Part shown: positions 7,540 to 16,397 of the stretch, one piece after another | Layout of the letters: each line of letters starts with the position of its first letter | Numbering within the stretch: the stretch's first letter is position 1 | Source: Ornithinibacillus gellani | GTDB lineage: Bacteria; Bacillota; Bacilli; Bacillales; Amphibacillaceae | Length of the DNA: 64,000 nt | Reading direction: 5' to 3' | Assembly: GCF_003730295.1 (NCBI RefSeq) | Contig: NZ_QTSZ01000005.1 | Coordinates: 1 to 64,000 of the forward strand | Program-made: the position numbers and the translations under genes | The notes under the pieces: generated by a model | The model's database searches: none | Told to the model about the DNA's origin: nothing | Seen by the model: the letters and a program-made list of their open reading frames with translations, nothing else

Positions 7540-8139
7540 CTATGCACCTTCATAGCGCATCGCAATTAAAGTCGTATCATCGGCACGGTTATTCTTTTTC
7601 TCATGGGCGTAGGAATCGATGATTGCTTCTACATCTGTCCCTAAAAAATATGGCCGTGATAATTCCGCATCTGTAACCCCATCTGAATACATAATGAAGT
7701 TCACGCCTTCTTCCAGGTTCTTTCTTTCCACCTTAAATTTCCGACTGTATCCAGCTAAGTATCCGGCATTTGGTATATTAAAACGTTTTTTCTTGTCTTT
7801 TCCAACCGTTACAATGCCGATATTTCCTATCGAGGAGAAGGAATACACCTTTAATTGAAAATCAATCTTTAAAATACCAAGTACTACTCCACGCTTACCC
7901 ATTAGCTTCTCATTGCATAGGCGAACAATCTTTTCAATCGGAGCATCCATATTGTTTTTAATGATTTCAATAACAGCATCAGATGATTCCCTCGCAAACT
8001 CTCCGCTCCCAAGTCCATCGGCAATGGCGCAGACAAATTCCTGTTCACTTTCCAAATAAAAAAAGCTGTCCCCGCAATAATAGTTTCCTTCTTTTGCTTC
8101 CTGATAGACAGCAACTTGTATACGTTCTCCCATATTCAA
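7540..8139 (-). CDS. rsbX: Phosphoserine phosphatase RsbX
   Basis: A 199-residue PPM/PP2C-type phosphatase that, in the known system, dephosphorylates RsbR and RsbS to reset the stressosome. Metal-binding signatures ADGLGSGEFA (about residue 40) and YSDGVTDAE (about 150) are present, and the family's N-terminal CGDS is seen. The TTG at 8139 overlaps the sigB stop codon and has GAGG seven bases upstream, better placed than the ATG two codons later; this indicates translational coupling. It is the last gene of the sigma-B operon. Confidence 0.9.
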   Translation of the reverse strand: MNMGERIQVAVYQEAKEGNYYCGDSFFYLESEQEFVCAIADGLGSGEFARESSDAVIEIIKNNMDAPIEKIVRLCNEKLMGKRGVVLGILKIDFQLKVYSFSSIGNIGIVTVGKDKKKRFNIPNAGYLAGYSRKFKVERKNLEEGVNFIMYSDGVTDAELSRPYFLGTDVEAIIDSYAHEKKNNRADDTTLIAMRYEGA

Positions 8140-8924
8140 TCAAATACCTCGTCACTTTCTGATTGGAGTGCTTCACGAAGCTTTACTAACGATCGACGCT
8201 GCAGTCTGGAAACATGCATTTGAGAAATCCCCAGCAGCTCGCCGGTCTCTTTTTGACTCATATTTTCAAAATAGGTACATCGTAAAATTTGTTGTTCGCG
8301 TTCCGTTAAAACCGGCATGATTTTTTCCAATAACATCTTTAAATCCACGTTATGGTATTCATTTTCTTTTGTACCAACCAAATCTAAGATTGCTACTGTA
8401 CTGCCATCCGAATCTGCTTCAATTTTACGATCTACAGAAAGCGCCTTATAGCTTCTGCCCATTTCCATCGTTTCAAGGATATCTTCCTCGGATACATCTA
8501 AATAGGCAGCGATTTCTTTTACACTTGGTGACTTCTGATCCTGTACGGTAAGCTCGTCCACTGCTTTTTTTATTTTCGGTCCAAGTTCCTTAATACGCCT
8601 CGGAACATGAACACTCCATGTTTTATCACGGATGAAACGTTTAATTTCACCGATAATTGTCGGTATTGCAAAAGATTCAAAGGATTTACCAAATGTAGCA
8701 TCATAACGACTCACCGCTGCAAGCAGACCAATCATCCCAACCTGAACAAGATCTTCATGAATACTACTATTTTTGGAGTATTTTCTGGCAATCGATTCGA
8801 CTAAGTCTTTATAGGTTAGTACGAGCTTTTCTTGAATTTCTTCATCTTGGGGAGTTGTTTGCAAGTGGGCTATCCACTCGTAAACCTCGTCCTTCCCCTT
8901 ATTGCGTGGTTGAGATTTGGTCAT
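8136..8924 (-). CDS. sigB: General stress sigma factor SigB
   Basis: About 262 residues with sigma-70 regions 2, 3 and 4: region 2 (HEDLVQVGMIGLLAAVSRYD, then FAIPTIIGEIKRFIRDKTW), and region 4 helix-turn-helix (MSQKETGELLGISQMHVSRL). SigB recognises GTTTAA and GGGTAT promoters in the general stress response. The ATG at 8924 follows AGGTGGG and overlaps the rsbW end by 26 bases, as in other bacilli. RsbW holds it inactive until RsbV is dephosphorylated. Confidence 0.95.
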   Translation of the reverse strand: MTKSQPRNKGKDEVYEWIAHLQTTPQDEEIQEKLVLTYKDLVESIARKYSKNSSIHEDLVQVGMIGLLAAVSRYDATFGKSFESFAIPTIIGEIKRFIRDKTWSVHVPRRIKELGPKIKKAVDELTVQDQKSPSVKEIAAYLDVSEEDILETMEMGRSYKALSVDRKIEADSDGSTVAILDLVGTKENEYHNVDLKMLLEKIMPVLTEREQQILRCTYFENMSQKETGELLGISQMHVSRLQRRSLVKLREALQSESDEVFD

Positions 8925-9372
8925 CAAAACCCACCTCAGCTTCGTCTATGTACTTAGTCATTAATACAATGACACCGAATTTATTGTTGATTTCGACCTT
9001 GTCCATCAGTGCATTGATCAAAAATAAACCAAATCCACCTTCACGCAAGTTTTCAATTGGTTCATTATGATTGTATGGTCCGATTCCATCTTTGATTTTG
9101 TTTAGATTGAAGCTGCCGCCATGATCGGCTACCATTATTTCCAATCTATTCTCGTATACGCCGAAACCAATCGTTATTTCTCCCTTGTCCTCCTCACTAT
9201 ATGCATGCGTAACTGCATTTGTTATTGCCTCAGAAATAGCGATTTTCAAGTCTTCAATATCTTCATAAGAAAAACCCATCCGACTTGCAATCCCGGAAAC
9301 AGTCAAACGCACAACACCGACATACTCAGCCTTAGCTGGTACTCTCATCTCAATAAAGTCTAATACTTCCAT
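8899..9372 (-). CDS. rsbW: Anti-sigma-B factor, serine kinase RsbW
   Basis: A 157-residue GHKL-fold kinase/anti-sigma factor that binds SigB and phosphorylates RsbV. The ATP-binding signatures are visible: N box SEAITNAVTHAY (about 49-60), G1 box VADHGGSF and G2 box GGFGLFLI. The start ATG overlaps the rsbV stop by one base, and the 3' end overlaps sigB, so the three partners are translationally coupled. Confidence 0.95.
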   Translation of the reverse strand: MEVLDFIEMRVPAKAEYVGVVRLTVSGIASRMGFSYEDIEDLKIAISEAITNAVTHAYSEEDKGEITIGFGVYENRLEIMVADHGGSFNLNKIKDGIGPYNHNEPIENLREGGFGLFLINALMDKVEINNKFGVIVLMTKYIDEAEVGFDDQISTTQ

Positions 9373-9704
9373 TATTGCTTCCCACCTTGTATAACCGGTT
9401 TTATATCCATAATTTCATCAAGTCCAGTAATTTTAAATAAACGGAAAACCCGATCCTGTAAATGGACCAGCTTCAAGCTGCTGTCGTGTTCCTTTGCAGA
9501 TTTCAGTGCCCCGATAAAAATTCCAAGTCCTGTACTATCCATATATTCTACTTGCTCCAAGTCTACTTGAATGATCTTCCCTGACTGAACGGTGCACTTC
9601 GCTAACTCCTCTTTTAATTTTGGTGCGGTAAAAGCGTCAATTTCTCCTGTCAAGAAAATAGCAATCTGGTCATTATCTTTTTCCACTCGAATATCGAGCT
9701 CCAT
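9372..9704 (-). CDS. rsbV: Anti-anti-sigma factor RsbV
   Basis: A 110-residue STAS-domain protein that frees SigB by binding RsbW. The phosphorylation site is Ser57 in YMDSTGLGIF. A GGGGG ribosome-binding site precedes the ATG. A sigma-B type promoter lies just upstream (9763-9788), so rsbV-rsbW-sigB-rsbX should form an autoregulated unit as in B. subtilis. Confidence 0.95.
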   Translation of the reverse strand: MELDIRVEKDNDQIAIFLTGEIDAFTAPKLKEELAKCTVQSGKIIQVDLEQVEYMDSTGLGIFIGALKSAKEHDSSLKLVHLQDRVFRLFKITGLDEIMDIKPVIQGGKQ

Positions 9705-9762
9705 ATATGTACCCCCTACTGCTAGGCCTATGTACCTGCAAATTTTCCTTTATTTTATCTCT

Positions 9763-9788
9763 TTTCCCTAACTCTTATCCATTCAAAC
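9763..9788 (-). promoter_or_regulatory. Sigma-B promoter driving rsbV-rsbW-sigB-rsbX
   Basis: On the minus strand GTTTGA (9788-9783), a 14-base spacer and GGGAAA (9768-9763), close to the sigma-B consensus GTTTAA/GGGTAT. The position, at the 3' end of rsbU, matches the internal autoregulatory promoter of the B. subtilis operon. Confidence 0.6.
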
Positions 9789-10793
9789 CCTTTTTTTGAA
9801 TATGAGCAATGTAAAATCATCTCGTAAATGAAAATCTTGCATTCGTTCAAAGTAGCGATATACCTTTTCAACCATTTCCTGTGCAGGCAGATGTCGGAAT
9901 TCATGAATCCGCTCCAGCACTTCATCGCTTTCAATGAATTCCTCTCCATTTCTGCACTCTGTCACACCATCTGTCAATAAAATAATCATATCACCTTTGT
10001 TAATTTTTCGTTCATATTGCTGGTACTCTGTATCAGGAAGCACACCTAATACAAGTCCCTTCGCCTTTATTTCTGAAAAAGTGTCTGTTTCAGCGCAATA
10101 ATGAAATCCAGGTTCATGCCCAGCTGAGGCATAGGTTAGCATTTCTGAGTCTGGATGATACTGTCCATAGAACATCGTAATAAACATGCTAGGATCAACA
10201 TTTCGTTCCACTACACGATTTAAACTATTTAAGATCATCTGTGGACTCATTGCTTCCTCTGGAAAACTGTCTACCGAATATTTAATCATAGACATACATA
10301 AGGCTGCTGGTACACCTTTACCAATAACATCGGCAATGGCAATCCCTAAGGAACCATCCTTTCCTTTCATGAAATGATGGTAATCCCCGTTCATTTGTTG
10401 CGCGGGAATACTAATCACACCAATATCCAGACCAGAAATGCACGGTTTTTCTGTTAATAAAAGTGTCTCCTGCATACTAGCAGCAACAGAAATTTCCGAT
10501 TGCAATTCCAACTGTTTTTCACGAAGCGCCTGATATTCTTGAAGTGCCATCCCGTAGGAAATCATTGTTTCCAGCAGAAAGTTCATGGCACGATGTACTT
10601 CTGGCGTGATGTTTGGATACAATTCTGCAAAGGCAAGAATATGTAAATTAACAATTTCCTCAGGTGAAATATTACGTTTAATAAATGTTTTAATAATTTG
10701 TTCCGCACCATACAGGGCACGTTCATTTTGTGTTTCGATAAATTCTTTTAAAAAATTTTTATAATTTGCTGCGTCCGATTTAACAACGTCCAC
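9783..10793 (-). CDS. rsbU: PP2C phosphatase RsbU (RsbV-P phosphatase)
   Basis: A 336-residue protein. The N-terminal four-helix domain (about 1-85, with YGAEQIIKTFIKRNISPEEI) receives RsbT, and the C-terminal PPM domain (about 120-336) dephosphorylates RsbV-P. Metal-ligand motifs include NGDYHHFM, IADVIGKGVPAA and LTDGVTE. I chose GTG at 10793 because AAAGGAGG precedes it and the length then equals B. subtilis RsbU; the ATG at 10820 overlaps the ribosome-binding site. The 283-base gap to rsbT (10794-11076) is unusual for this operon and holds no gene I can recognise. Confidence 0.92.
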   Translation of the reverse strand: MDVVKSDAANYKNFLKEFIETQNERALYGAEQIIKTFIKRNISPEEIVNLHILAFAELYPNITPEVHRAMNFLLETMISYGMALQEYQALREKQLELQSEISVAASMQETLLLTEKPCISGLDIGVISIPAQQMNGDYHHFMKGKDGSLGIAIADVIGKGVPAALCMSMIKYSVDSFPEEAMSPQMILNSLNRVVERNVDPSMFITMFYGQYHPDSEMLTYASAGHEPGFHYCAETDTFSEIKAKGLVLGVLPDTEYQQYERKINKGDMIILLTDGVTECRNGEEFIESDEVLERIHEFRHLPAQEMVEKVYRYFERMQDFHLRDDFTLLIFKKRV

Positions 10794-11076
10794 AGGTCGG
10801 CCTCCTTTAAAATGAAACATTTCCCATAAAAGTAAATCGAAAAGGATAGTATCCTTGTTTATTCATGCTGTGCAGCTAAATTGCAATCCGTATTGGTTGC
10901 TGCTCCTTATCCCCCAACATCCGACAAAAGAAAAGTTTCAAATAGCGAACCAATTCGCGCATGAATCACATGACCATGCATGTGGTAACTACTCATTGAA
11001 GTCCGTCCTGTCAAAGAAATACGGTAATTTCAGATAAGGATGCCTTGGCTTGCGGCTTACTTCTGTCTATAGTAAT

Positions 11077-11478
11077 CTATCTTAACCATTTGATGGCCTT
11101 GATTTCTGTCCCTACATTTTTAGCGGATTTGATATCAAATTCATCCATCAATCTTCTAACACCAGGCAAACCCGCACCAAGTCCACTGGAAGTTGTAAAC
11201 CCATCTTCCATTACTTGACCAATATCCACAATTCCGGGGCCAGCATCAGTAGCAATCATGCACATACCCCGCTTCTCAATTGTGTCAATTTTTTCGAAGC
11301 AGACCTTCCCGCTCCCAGCATATAAGTAAATGTTACGAGCTAATTCCGATATCGCAGTGGCAATTCTTGCTTGATCGACTGTTCCAAAGCCCATTTCTCT
11401 CGCTATGTCACGGCCCATTTGCCTAGCACCTACGATATCCCACTCTTTTTTTATGTTCACACAGGATTGAAGGGCCAT
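11077..11478 (-). CDS. rsbT: Switch kinase RsbT
   Basis: A 133-residue GHKL serine/threonine kinase that phosphorylates RsbS and RsbR in the stressosome and then activates RsbU. ATP-site motifs ISELARNIYLYA (about residue 44) and ATDAGPGI (about 76), plus SSGLGAGLPGVRRL (about 96), are clear. The ATG at 11478 gives the same length and N-terminal register as B. subtilis RsbT (xxQSCV); an ATG two codons earlier overlaps the rsbS stop and is possible. The two genes are translationally coupled. Confidence 0.95.
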   Translation of the reverse strand: MALQSCVNIKKEWDIVGARQMGRDIAREMGFGTVDQARIATAISELARNIYLYAGSGKVCFEKIDTIEKRGMCMIATDAGPGIVDIGQVMEDGFTTSSGLGAGLPGVRRLMDEFDIKSAKNVGTEIKAIKWLR

Positions 11479-11480
11479 GA

Positions 11481-11837
11481 TCATTCCCCCAATTCCTGAT
11501 GCAGTCTACTCAGTCCCTGCTCCAGGTTCAGAGCGGTTGGCACATTTTGTAAATGAATTCCAAGATCAATCAGTGTCATGGCAACTGCCGGCTGAATGCC
11601 TGTTAATACTACTTTTGCCCCCATTAAATCTGACATGGTTACGACATCCCCAAGCACCTTTGCAATAAAGGAATCAATAATTTCCACGGAGGTTAAATCA
11701 ATGACTACGCCTGACGATCCACTTTGATGAATTTTACTAAGCAAGTCTTCTTGAAATTGAATAGCTGTGTTGTCATCAATTTCAGTTTGGATGCTAATTA
11801 ACAAATAGTTATGCAATTTCAGGATTGGTATCCGCAT
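11481..11837 (-). CDS. rsbS: Stressosome scaffold protein RsbS
   Basis: A 118-residue single STAS-domain protein that co-assembles with RsbR and sequesters RsbT. The phosphorylatable serine is Ser56 in [13 protein letters not shown]. The ATG has AAAGGGGG upstream and follows rsbR by three bases. Confidence 0.95.
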   Translation of the reverse strand: MRIPILKLHNYLLISIQTEIDDNTAIQFQEDLLSKIHQSGSSGVVIDLTSVEIIDSFIAKVLGDVVTMSDLMGAKVVLTGIQPAVAMTLIDLGIHLQNVPTALNLEQGLSRLHQELGE

Positions 11838-11840
11838 GTT

Positions 11841-12710
11841 TTATTCCCCCTTTAAAGACTGTATCATCTGTTCAATATCACTTACACCTTGATCTAAATC
11901 ATTGATTTGTCTATTCGTTAATTCAAGAGCGCTCTTAAAGCCTTTCTGTAATGAGCTCTTTGTCGGGAACTTCGCCAAATCAATTCCCAAATTCACGATT
12001 GTTTGTGCTATTTCTGGGCGTATTCCAACTAGAATGCAGGTGGATCCAATGAGACGGACCGCTTCAGCAGCTTGAATGATATGATGTGCCACCATCGTAT
12101 CCACTACCGGTACACCTGTAATATCAATGAGTACAACCTCAGAGTTATGACGGATGACCCCTTCTAATAGATTTTCCATAATTAATTTCGCCCGCTCTGT
12201 ATCTATCGTTCCAATCAACGGCATGATGGTAATATTGTCCATTACCGGCATGAGTGGTGCGGATAATTCTTGTAATGCTACCCGTTGTAGCGAAACAATA
12301 TGCTCCCAGCTTCCAGTATACTCATTCACCAATTGGCGAATAATTGGCTCAATCCAATTATCTACCCCAGTCAATACCTTGGAAAAATAATCTGAGTCCA
12401 GCTTGTCCACCTGACTTAAGATGAATTCAATCGTCACCCGGCGGAAAAATTGTAGTCCATCTGTTATGTAACTTAGCGGCCAGCCTAATGTGATAATTTT
12501 TTCAGAGAAGACCTCTACTGCCTCAATAGATCCTTCTGCTTGAATACTTTTAAATATAACATTTACAAACTCACGGTTGGTGCTTTCAAATAATTCATCA
12601 GATATATTGGATGTAAAACTGCCTTCCTTCAGTGTCTCAATTGCTTCCAGCCATCTTTGTACAATTGAATCACTATTTTCGATTGCGATGCGCTTTAAAT
12701 TTCTATCCAT
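11841..12710 (-). CDS. rsbR: Stressosome co-antagonist RsbR
   Basis: A 289-residue protein with an N-terminal non-heme globin-like sensor domain (about 1-135), a linker helix and a C-terminal STAS domain (about 150-270). Phosphorylated threonines correspond to Thr171 (IGTIDTERA) and Thr205 (PVVDTMVA), the same numbers as in B. subtilis RsbRA. The ATG at 12710 is chosen because GGAGG precedes it; an in-frame GTG at 12725 lies on the ribosome-binding site. It is the first gene of the sigma-B operon. Confidence 0.93.
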   Translation of the reverse strand: MDRNLKRIAIENSDSIVQRWLEAIETLKEGSFTSNISDELFESTNREFVNVIFKSIQAEGSIEAVEVFSEKIITLGWPLSYITDGLQFFRRVTIEFILSQVDKLDSDYFSKVLTGVDNWIEPIIRQLVNEYTGSWEHIVSLQRVALQELSAPLMPVMDNITIMPLIGTIDTERAKLIMENLLEGVIRHNSEVVLIDITGVPVVDTMVAHHIIQAAEAVRLIGSTCILVGIRPEIAQTIVNLGIDLAKFPTKSSLQKGFKSALELTNRQINDLDQGVSDIEQMIQSLKGE

Positions 12711-12879
12711 TATGTACACCTCCACTAAATTAAAAACAGCTTACCCAAGGCTTACTTTATTGTTTTCAGCCACTCATTTTATGCTACATTTCACTTATAT
12801 TTTAACATAAATAGTAGAGAAAACTAGTAATATTATGAATTCAACCATATATACGCCCTTGTCGTTTCTATAAAAACCA

Positions 12880-12906
12880 AAAAACCCCTTAGTATATTTT
12901 ACTAGG
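12880..12906 (-). terminator. Terminator between ndoA and rsbR
   Basis: On the minus strand CCCCTAGTA...TACTAAGGGG is followed by TTTTTT, placed directly after the ndoA stop codon. It separates the toxin-antitoxin operon from the sigma-B operon. Confidence 0.8.
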
Positions 12907-12910
12907 GGTG

Positions 12911-13270
12911 TTAATTACCGTACATATCTTTCAAGCCAAGACTTATTTGCAAAGCCTGGTTAATTTTTTCCATCATTTCCTGATCCAGCTTCGTAATTCG
13001 ATCTGTCAGTCGTTGTTTATCCAATGTTCTGATTTGTTCGAGCAGGATGACGGAATTCCGATCAAAGCCATACCGCTTTGCATCGATTTCAACATGTGTT
13101 GGTAGCTTTGCTTTTTGGATTTGTGCAGTAATAGCCGCAACGATTACCGTTGGACTAAAACGATTTCCGATATCATTTTGCAAGATTAATACGGGTCGAA
13201 TACCACCCTGTTCTGATCCCACAACAGGGGATAAATCAGCGAAATATACTTCGCCTCTTTGTACAATCAA
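12911..13270 (-). CDS. ndoA: MazF-family endoribonuclease toxin EndoA
   Basis: A 119-residue type II toxin, an mRNA interferase that in B. subtilis cuts single-stranded RNA at UACAU. The family N-terminus [20 protein letters not shown], including catalytic-region residues Arg and Thr (AAITAQIQ), is fully conserved. It starts four bases after the antitoxin gene. This is the chromosomal copy found next to sigB in most bacilli, so it is core rather than acquired. Confidence 0.95.
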   Translation of the reverse strand: MIVQRGEVYFADLSPVVGSEQGGIRPVLILQNDIGNRFSPTVIVAAITAQIQKAKLPTHVEIDAKRYGFDRNSVILLEQIRTLDKQRLTDRITKLDQEMMEKINQALQISLGLKDMYGN

Positions 13271-13274
13271 AATA

Positions 13275-13559
13275 CTACACCCCGATCACGGAGCGCTCTA
13301 AGGTGGTTTCAGCCTCCTCTTCGGCTTGAAAAGCTTCAGAAGCCATTGTGAGATTTATTCTAGCCATCTCTTCATAGCCTTTTTGCATGGATTCGTAAAA
13401 TTTCTGAACATGCTCCTCTTTCTTAGATTCCAAGTAATTTCTTGTCGCTTGGCAAATGAAGTCGCTCAGGTCACTATTTTCAAATTTCATTATTCCATCC
13501 ACCTCATTCAATAGGTTTTTAGGCATCCGTACCATAATCTCCTGCAAGCCCTCTGACAA
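13275..13559 (-). CDS. ndoAI: EndoAI antitoxin (ribbon-helix-helix)
   Basis: A 94-residue antitoxin that neutralises EndoA. The N-terminal ribbon-helix-helix segment ([17 protein letters not shown]) should bind operator DNA, and the C-terminal acidic part ([20 protein letters not shown]) resembles the B. subtilis toxin-binding tail. It is transcribed ahead of ndoA with a four-base gap. Confidence 0.92.
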   Translation of the reverse strand: MSEGLQEIMVRMPKNLLNEVDGIMKFENSDLSDFICQATRNYLESKKEEHVQKFYESMQKGYEEMARINLTMASEAFQAEEEAETTLERSVIGV

Positions 13560-13649
13560 AACGATGCACCTCCGACAGCAGCTGTATGACCAATTATGAA
13601 TTCAGTATCAATAATATCATTACAAAGGCCCATTTGCAAAAGTATTTTT

Positions 13650-13675
13650 AAAAAAACTGCCTTTTTCTCGGCAAA
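13650..13675 (-). terminator. Weak terminator after alr
   Basis: On the minus strand TGCC-GAGAAAAA-GGCA is followed by a T-rich run (GTTTTTTT). The stem is short. Confidence 0.5.
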
Positions 13676-13679
13676 ATAC

Positions 13680-13704
13680 GTTTAATAACAAGTAAACAGG
13701 GTAT
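13680..13704 (+). promoter_or_regulatory. Perfect-consensus sigma-B promoter, antisense to alr
   Basis: GTTTAA (13680-13685), a 13-base spacer and GGGTAT (13699-13704) match the sigma-B consensus at all 12 positions. It points into the 3' end of alr, which lies on the other strand, and no plus-strand gene follows until 17236. It would therefore make an antisense RNA under general stress. Confidence 0.6.
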
Positions 13705-13722
13705 ACGTGATATTTGTCACTC

Positions 13723-14844
13723 TTATTCCCCCATATATTTTCTTGGAACGCGCTGATTGATCATACATGTAATTTCATAATTAATCGTGTCTAAATAGGT
13801 CGCTATGTCATCCGTTTCAATTTCCGCTTCTTCTTGAATCCCGATTAACGTAACCTTTGTGCCAACAGCATAGGGATGATCCAGTCGAACCATCAGCATA
13901 TCCATACAAATTCTACCGATAATAGATTGCTTTTCTCCATTCACCAGTACATAAAAGCCTTGCAATTTTCTATTCCAGCCATCCCCGTAGCCAATAGGGA
14001 TCGTACCAACCCATTCTGTTTCCTCAGTCGCATACGTTTTCCCGTAACTAATACCATTTCCTTTTGGTACCTGTTTTACATGTATTAGTGTGCTATGCAA
14101 GGAGAATGCTGGTTTCAAATCGATTTCCCGTTCTTTTTTTACAACTTGTGATGGATACATACCGTACATGGAAACACCAAAACGGACATAATTCTGCATA
14201 TCATTTGGAAAACGGATAGACGCAGCGCTATTACCAGTGTGAATAGCTATTGGTTTCCGCCATTGTTCGCGAAATACTGTAAGTAATGCTTCAAATCTGT
14301 TCATCTGCTGATGGTAATAAGTCAAATCAGCTTCATCTGCAGTAGCAAAATGTGTAAATACGCCTGTCAATTTCACAGATGGATGCTGTTGAAGCGCAGT
14401 TAAATTGGTAAGCAATTCATCTGTCGTTCGAATACCAATTCGTCCCATTCCCGTGTCCCATTTCATATGCACAGGCAATTCCATTCCACTTGGAAGCTCC
14501 AACTCATCCAGCCATTCTTTTTGGAAATAAGTCAACGTAATCTGATTTGCGGCCGCTACCGTGGCAAAAGTAGGCGCGACCCACCCCAACACCAATATGG
14601 GTGCAGTGATCCCCGCCTCCCGTAGCTCCATTGCTTCTTCCAGTAAAGCCACTGCTAACGCCTTAGCACCTGCCCGTAATGCGCGTTTCGCAACAGGAAC
14701 ACTTCCATGACCATACGCATTGGCTTTTACAACAGCAATAACCTCCGTTTCAGATGGCAGCTTTTTTTGGAGTTGTTTTATATTATATTCAATATGTTGC
14801 AGATTTATTTCAACCCATGTCCCTCTGTACAATGTATCTTTCAT
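13723..14844 (-). CDS. alr: Alanine racemase
   Basis: A 373-residue PLP enzyme interconverting L- and D-alanine for peptidoglycan. The PLP lysine is Lys40 in VVKANAYGHG, and the second catalytic region with tyrosine is in GISYGKTYAT. N-terminal TIM barrel and C-terminal beta domain (IIGRICMDMLMVRL) are both present. The ATG at 14844 has GGGAGG eight bases upstream; the longer reading frame back to 14916 adds a tail with no family similarity. Confidence 0.95.
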   Translation of the reverse strand: MKDTLYRGTWVEINLQHIEYNIKQLQKKLPSETEVIAVVKANAYGHGSVPVAKRALRAGAKALAVALLEEAMELREAGITAPILVLGWVAPTFATVAAANQITLTYFQKEWLDELELPSGMELPVHMKWDTGMGRIGIRTTDELLTNLTALQQHPSVKLTGVFTHFATADEADLTYYHQQMNRFEALLTVFREQWRKPIAIHTGNSAASIRFPNDMQNYVRFGVSMYGMYPSQVVKKEREIDLKPAFSLHSTLIHVKQVPKGNGISYGKTYATEETEWVGTIPIGYGDGWNRKLQGFYVLVNGEKQSIIGRICMDMLMVRLDHPYAVGTKVTLIGIQEEAEIETDDIATYLDTINYEITCMINQRVPRKYMGE

Positions 14845-15057
14845 GATTAGATCCTCCCAAAGGCACGTACAATTTCTGTCTTTATTTATTATTTCCCTTT
14901 CAAATACCATTGTCAATAGTCAATGGTGAAGGTCAACCATATACCTGTACGAACTATTCGGATTTCATAATGGGACAATCTACAATCGATATACAAAAAG
15001 CGAGTAACCAGACTTGTAGAAACGATTTAATATCAAAGCTTATGTTTTCTTTGCCCC

Positions 15058-15091
15058 CATAAAAAAATCCTGCCGAGGTGTCCCCGGCAGA
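15058..15091 (-). terminator. Terminator after the YdcC-like gene
   Basis: On the minus strand CTGCCGGGG-ACA-CCTCGGCAG is followed by ATTTTTTT. Confidence 0.8.
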
Positions 15092-15116
15092 ACGACTAGC
15101 GCACGCAATATACGAT

Positions 15117-16139
15117 TTATTTAACTTCTCTTTCCGTGACGGATTGAGCTACTTCGACTAACTCTTCCTTTGTCAATTCATCACTAGCAAGATAGAAATC
15201 CATCCCGTTATGGCTCCATTCAATAGCATTTGTCGATAATGCACCGATTGTAAAGCCTAGATTAACAATATCACCTGATATTTCCTCAGGCATGCTTAGA
15301 ACAGATACATCGTGAACAGCTTCTTGAATTAACGTGAAATTCTTTTCTCCCGAATATGTGAGTATAACCCGCTCCCCATTATCCAGATCCACATGCTTTT
15401 TATCAACGAGCTCTGAGCCACTGGTATAGGATGGGACAAATACCTCCAGCGCTTGTTCCTCTACATTGCCTGAGGTTGGGACATCCGCAAGCTGACCGCT
15501 CGATTGCATATTCTCTTCTACTACAAAATCATCTTTTGCAAAACTCGGATTCCATTTAAATTCCGAAAAGTGAACCTCAACGAGCGGCTTCTTATCCTTA
15601 TCCAAAACTTTGACTAGAACAGGTGTATAATTCTTTTTGTCAAAATAAATTTCCTGAAACGGTAAATTATTATTATTTTGATAGTTGGTTTTGGTCCGGA
15701 ATACATAATGGTCATCTGTTGCTTCATATGCCGCATCCTCGTCTTTTTTAATATCGTTTACGAGTGATTGGAATAAATAAGGTTGGCTGCTATTATCCGG
15801 CCACTCCGTTTGAAACTTAAAGCTTTTATTTAAGGTTGGCGTCAAAACAAACACACCATCCTTGTTTTTTAGAATGACCTGACTACTCTTTTCATCCTCA
15901 TTGCTCGTCAATCCAACCCGATAATTATCCTTTTTTTGATGCCAAATATCAATCTGATAGGTTTGACCTGCTTGGCCGGTATTCATTTTCATTTCGGCCT
16001 TCGCTTTGTAGCCCGACATATCACCGAGCTGATTTTCCAGTTTTTTGACCACCGCTTCCTGAGACTTCCCGCCGCATGCTGATAGCAAAATAGCTAGACC
16101 AACGATAAGCATTGCCTTGAAACAAATCTTTTTTACCAT
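15117..16139 (-). CDS. YdcC-type lipoprotein, LolA-like fold
   Basis: A 340-residue membrane-anchored lipoprotein. The signal peptide ends in lipobox LLSAC-GG with Cys22. The mature part contains LolA/LppX-like repeats typical of YdcC, a protein linked in B. subtilis to sporulation and germination. The ATG at 16139 has GGGAG eight bases upstream; a much longer open frame to 16238 has no signal-peptide logic. It sits between acpS and alr as in B. subtilis. The precise function is unknown. Confidence 0.82.
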   Translation of the reverse strand: MVKKICFKAMLIVGLAILLSACGGKSQEAVVKKLENQLGDMSGYKAKAEMKMNTGQAGQTYQIDIWHQKKDNYRVGLTSNEDEKSSQVILKNKDGVFVLTPTLNKSFKFQTEWPDNSSQPYLFQSLVNDIKKDEDAAYEATDDHYVFRTKTNYQNNNNLPFQEIYFDKKNYTPVLVKVLDKDKKPLVEVHFSEFKWNPSFAKDDFVVEENMQSSGQLADVPTSGNVEEQALEVFVPSYTSGSELVDKKHVDLDNGERVILTYSGEKNFTLIQEAVHDVSVLSMPEEISGDIVNLGFTIGALSTNAIEWSHNGMDFYLASDELTKEELVEVAQSVTEREVK

Positions 16140-16397
16140 GGACATATCTCCCTTGTCTGAATAGGCATGGGACGGAAATCCTATTCTGCCGCCCGCATGG
16201 CATTGGTTTTCCTTTCTGAGCACTGGAAACAGGATCACCTTGGAAATATGTACATGCTAACGAGGATGGTTGCTATTCATCCACTTTATTGATTGCTATC
16301 ATCCTACATTTCCGTACGGTGAATAAAACGACTCCTGTTCCCTTTCGCCCGCACTAAAATATATGTGATAGCTTATCCGTTTATGCAGACAAGTTCA

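Noticed and set aside
12911-13559. EndoA/EndoAI as an acquired toxin-antitoxin system
   Set aside because: It lies in the conserved alr-sigB neighbourhood of bacilli and is core.
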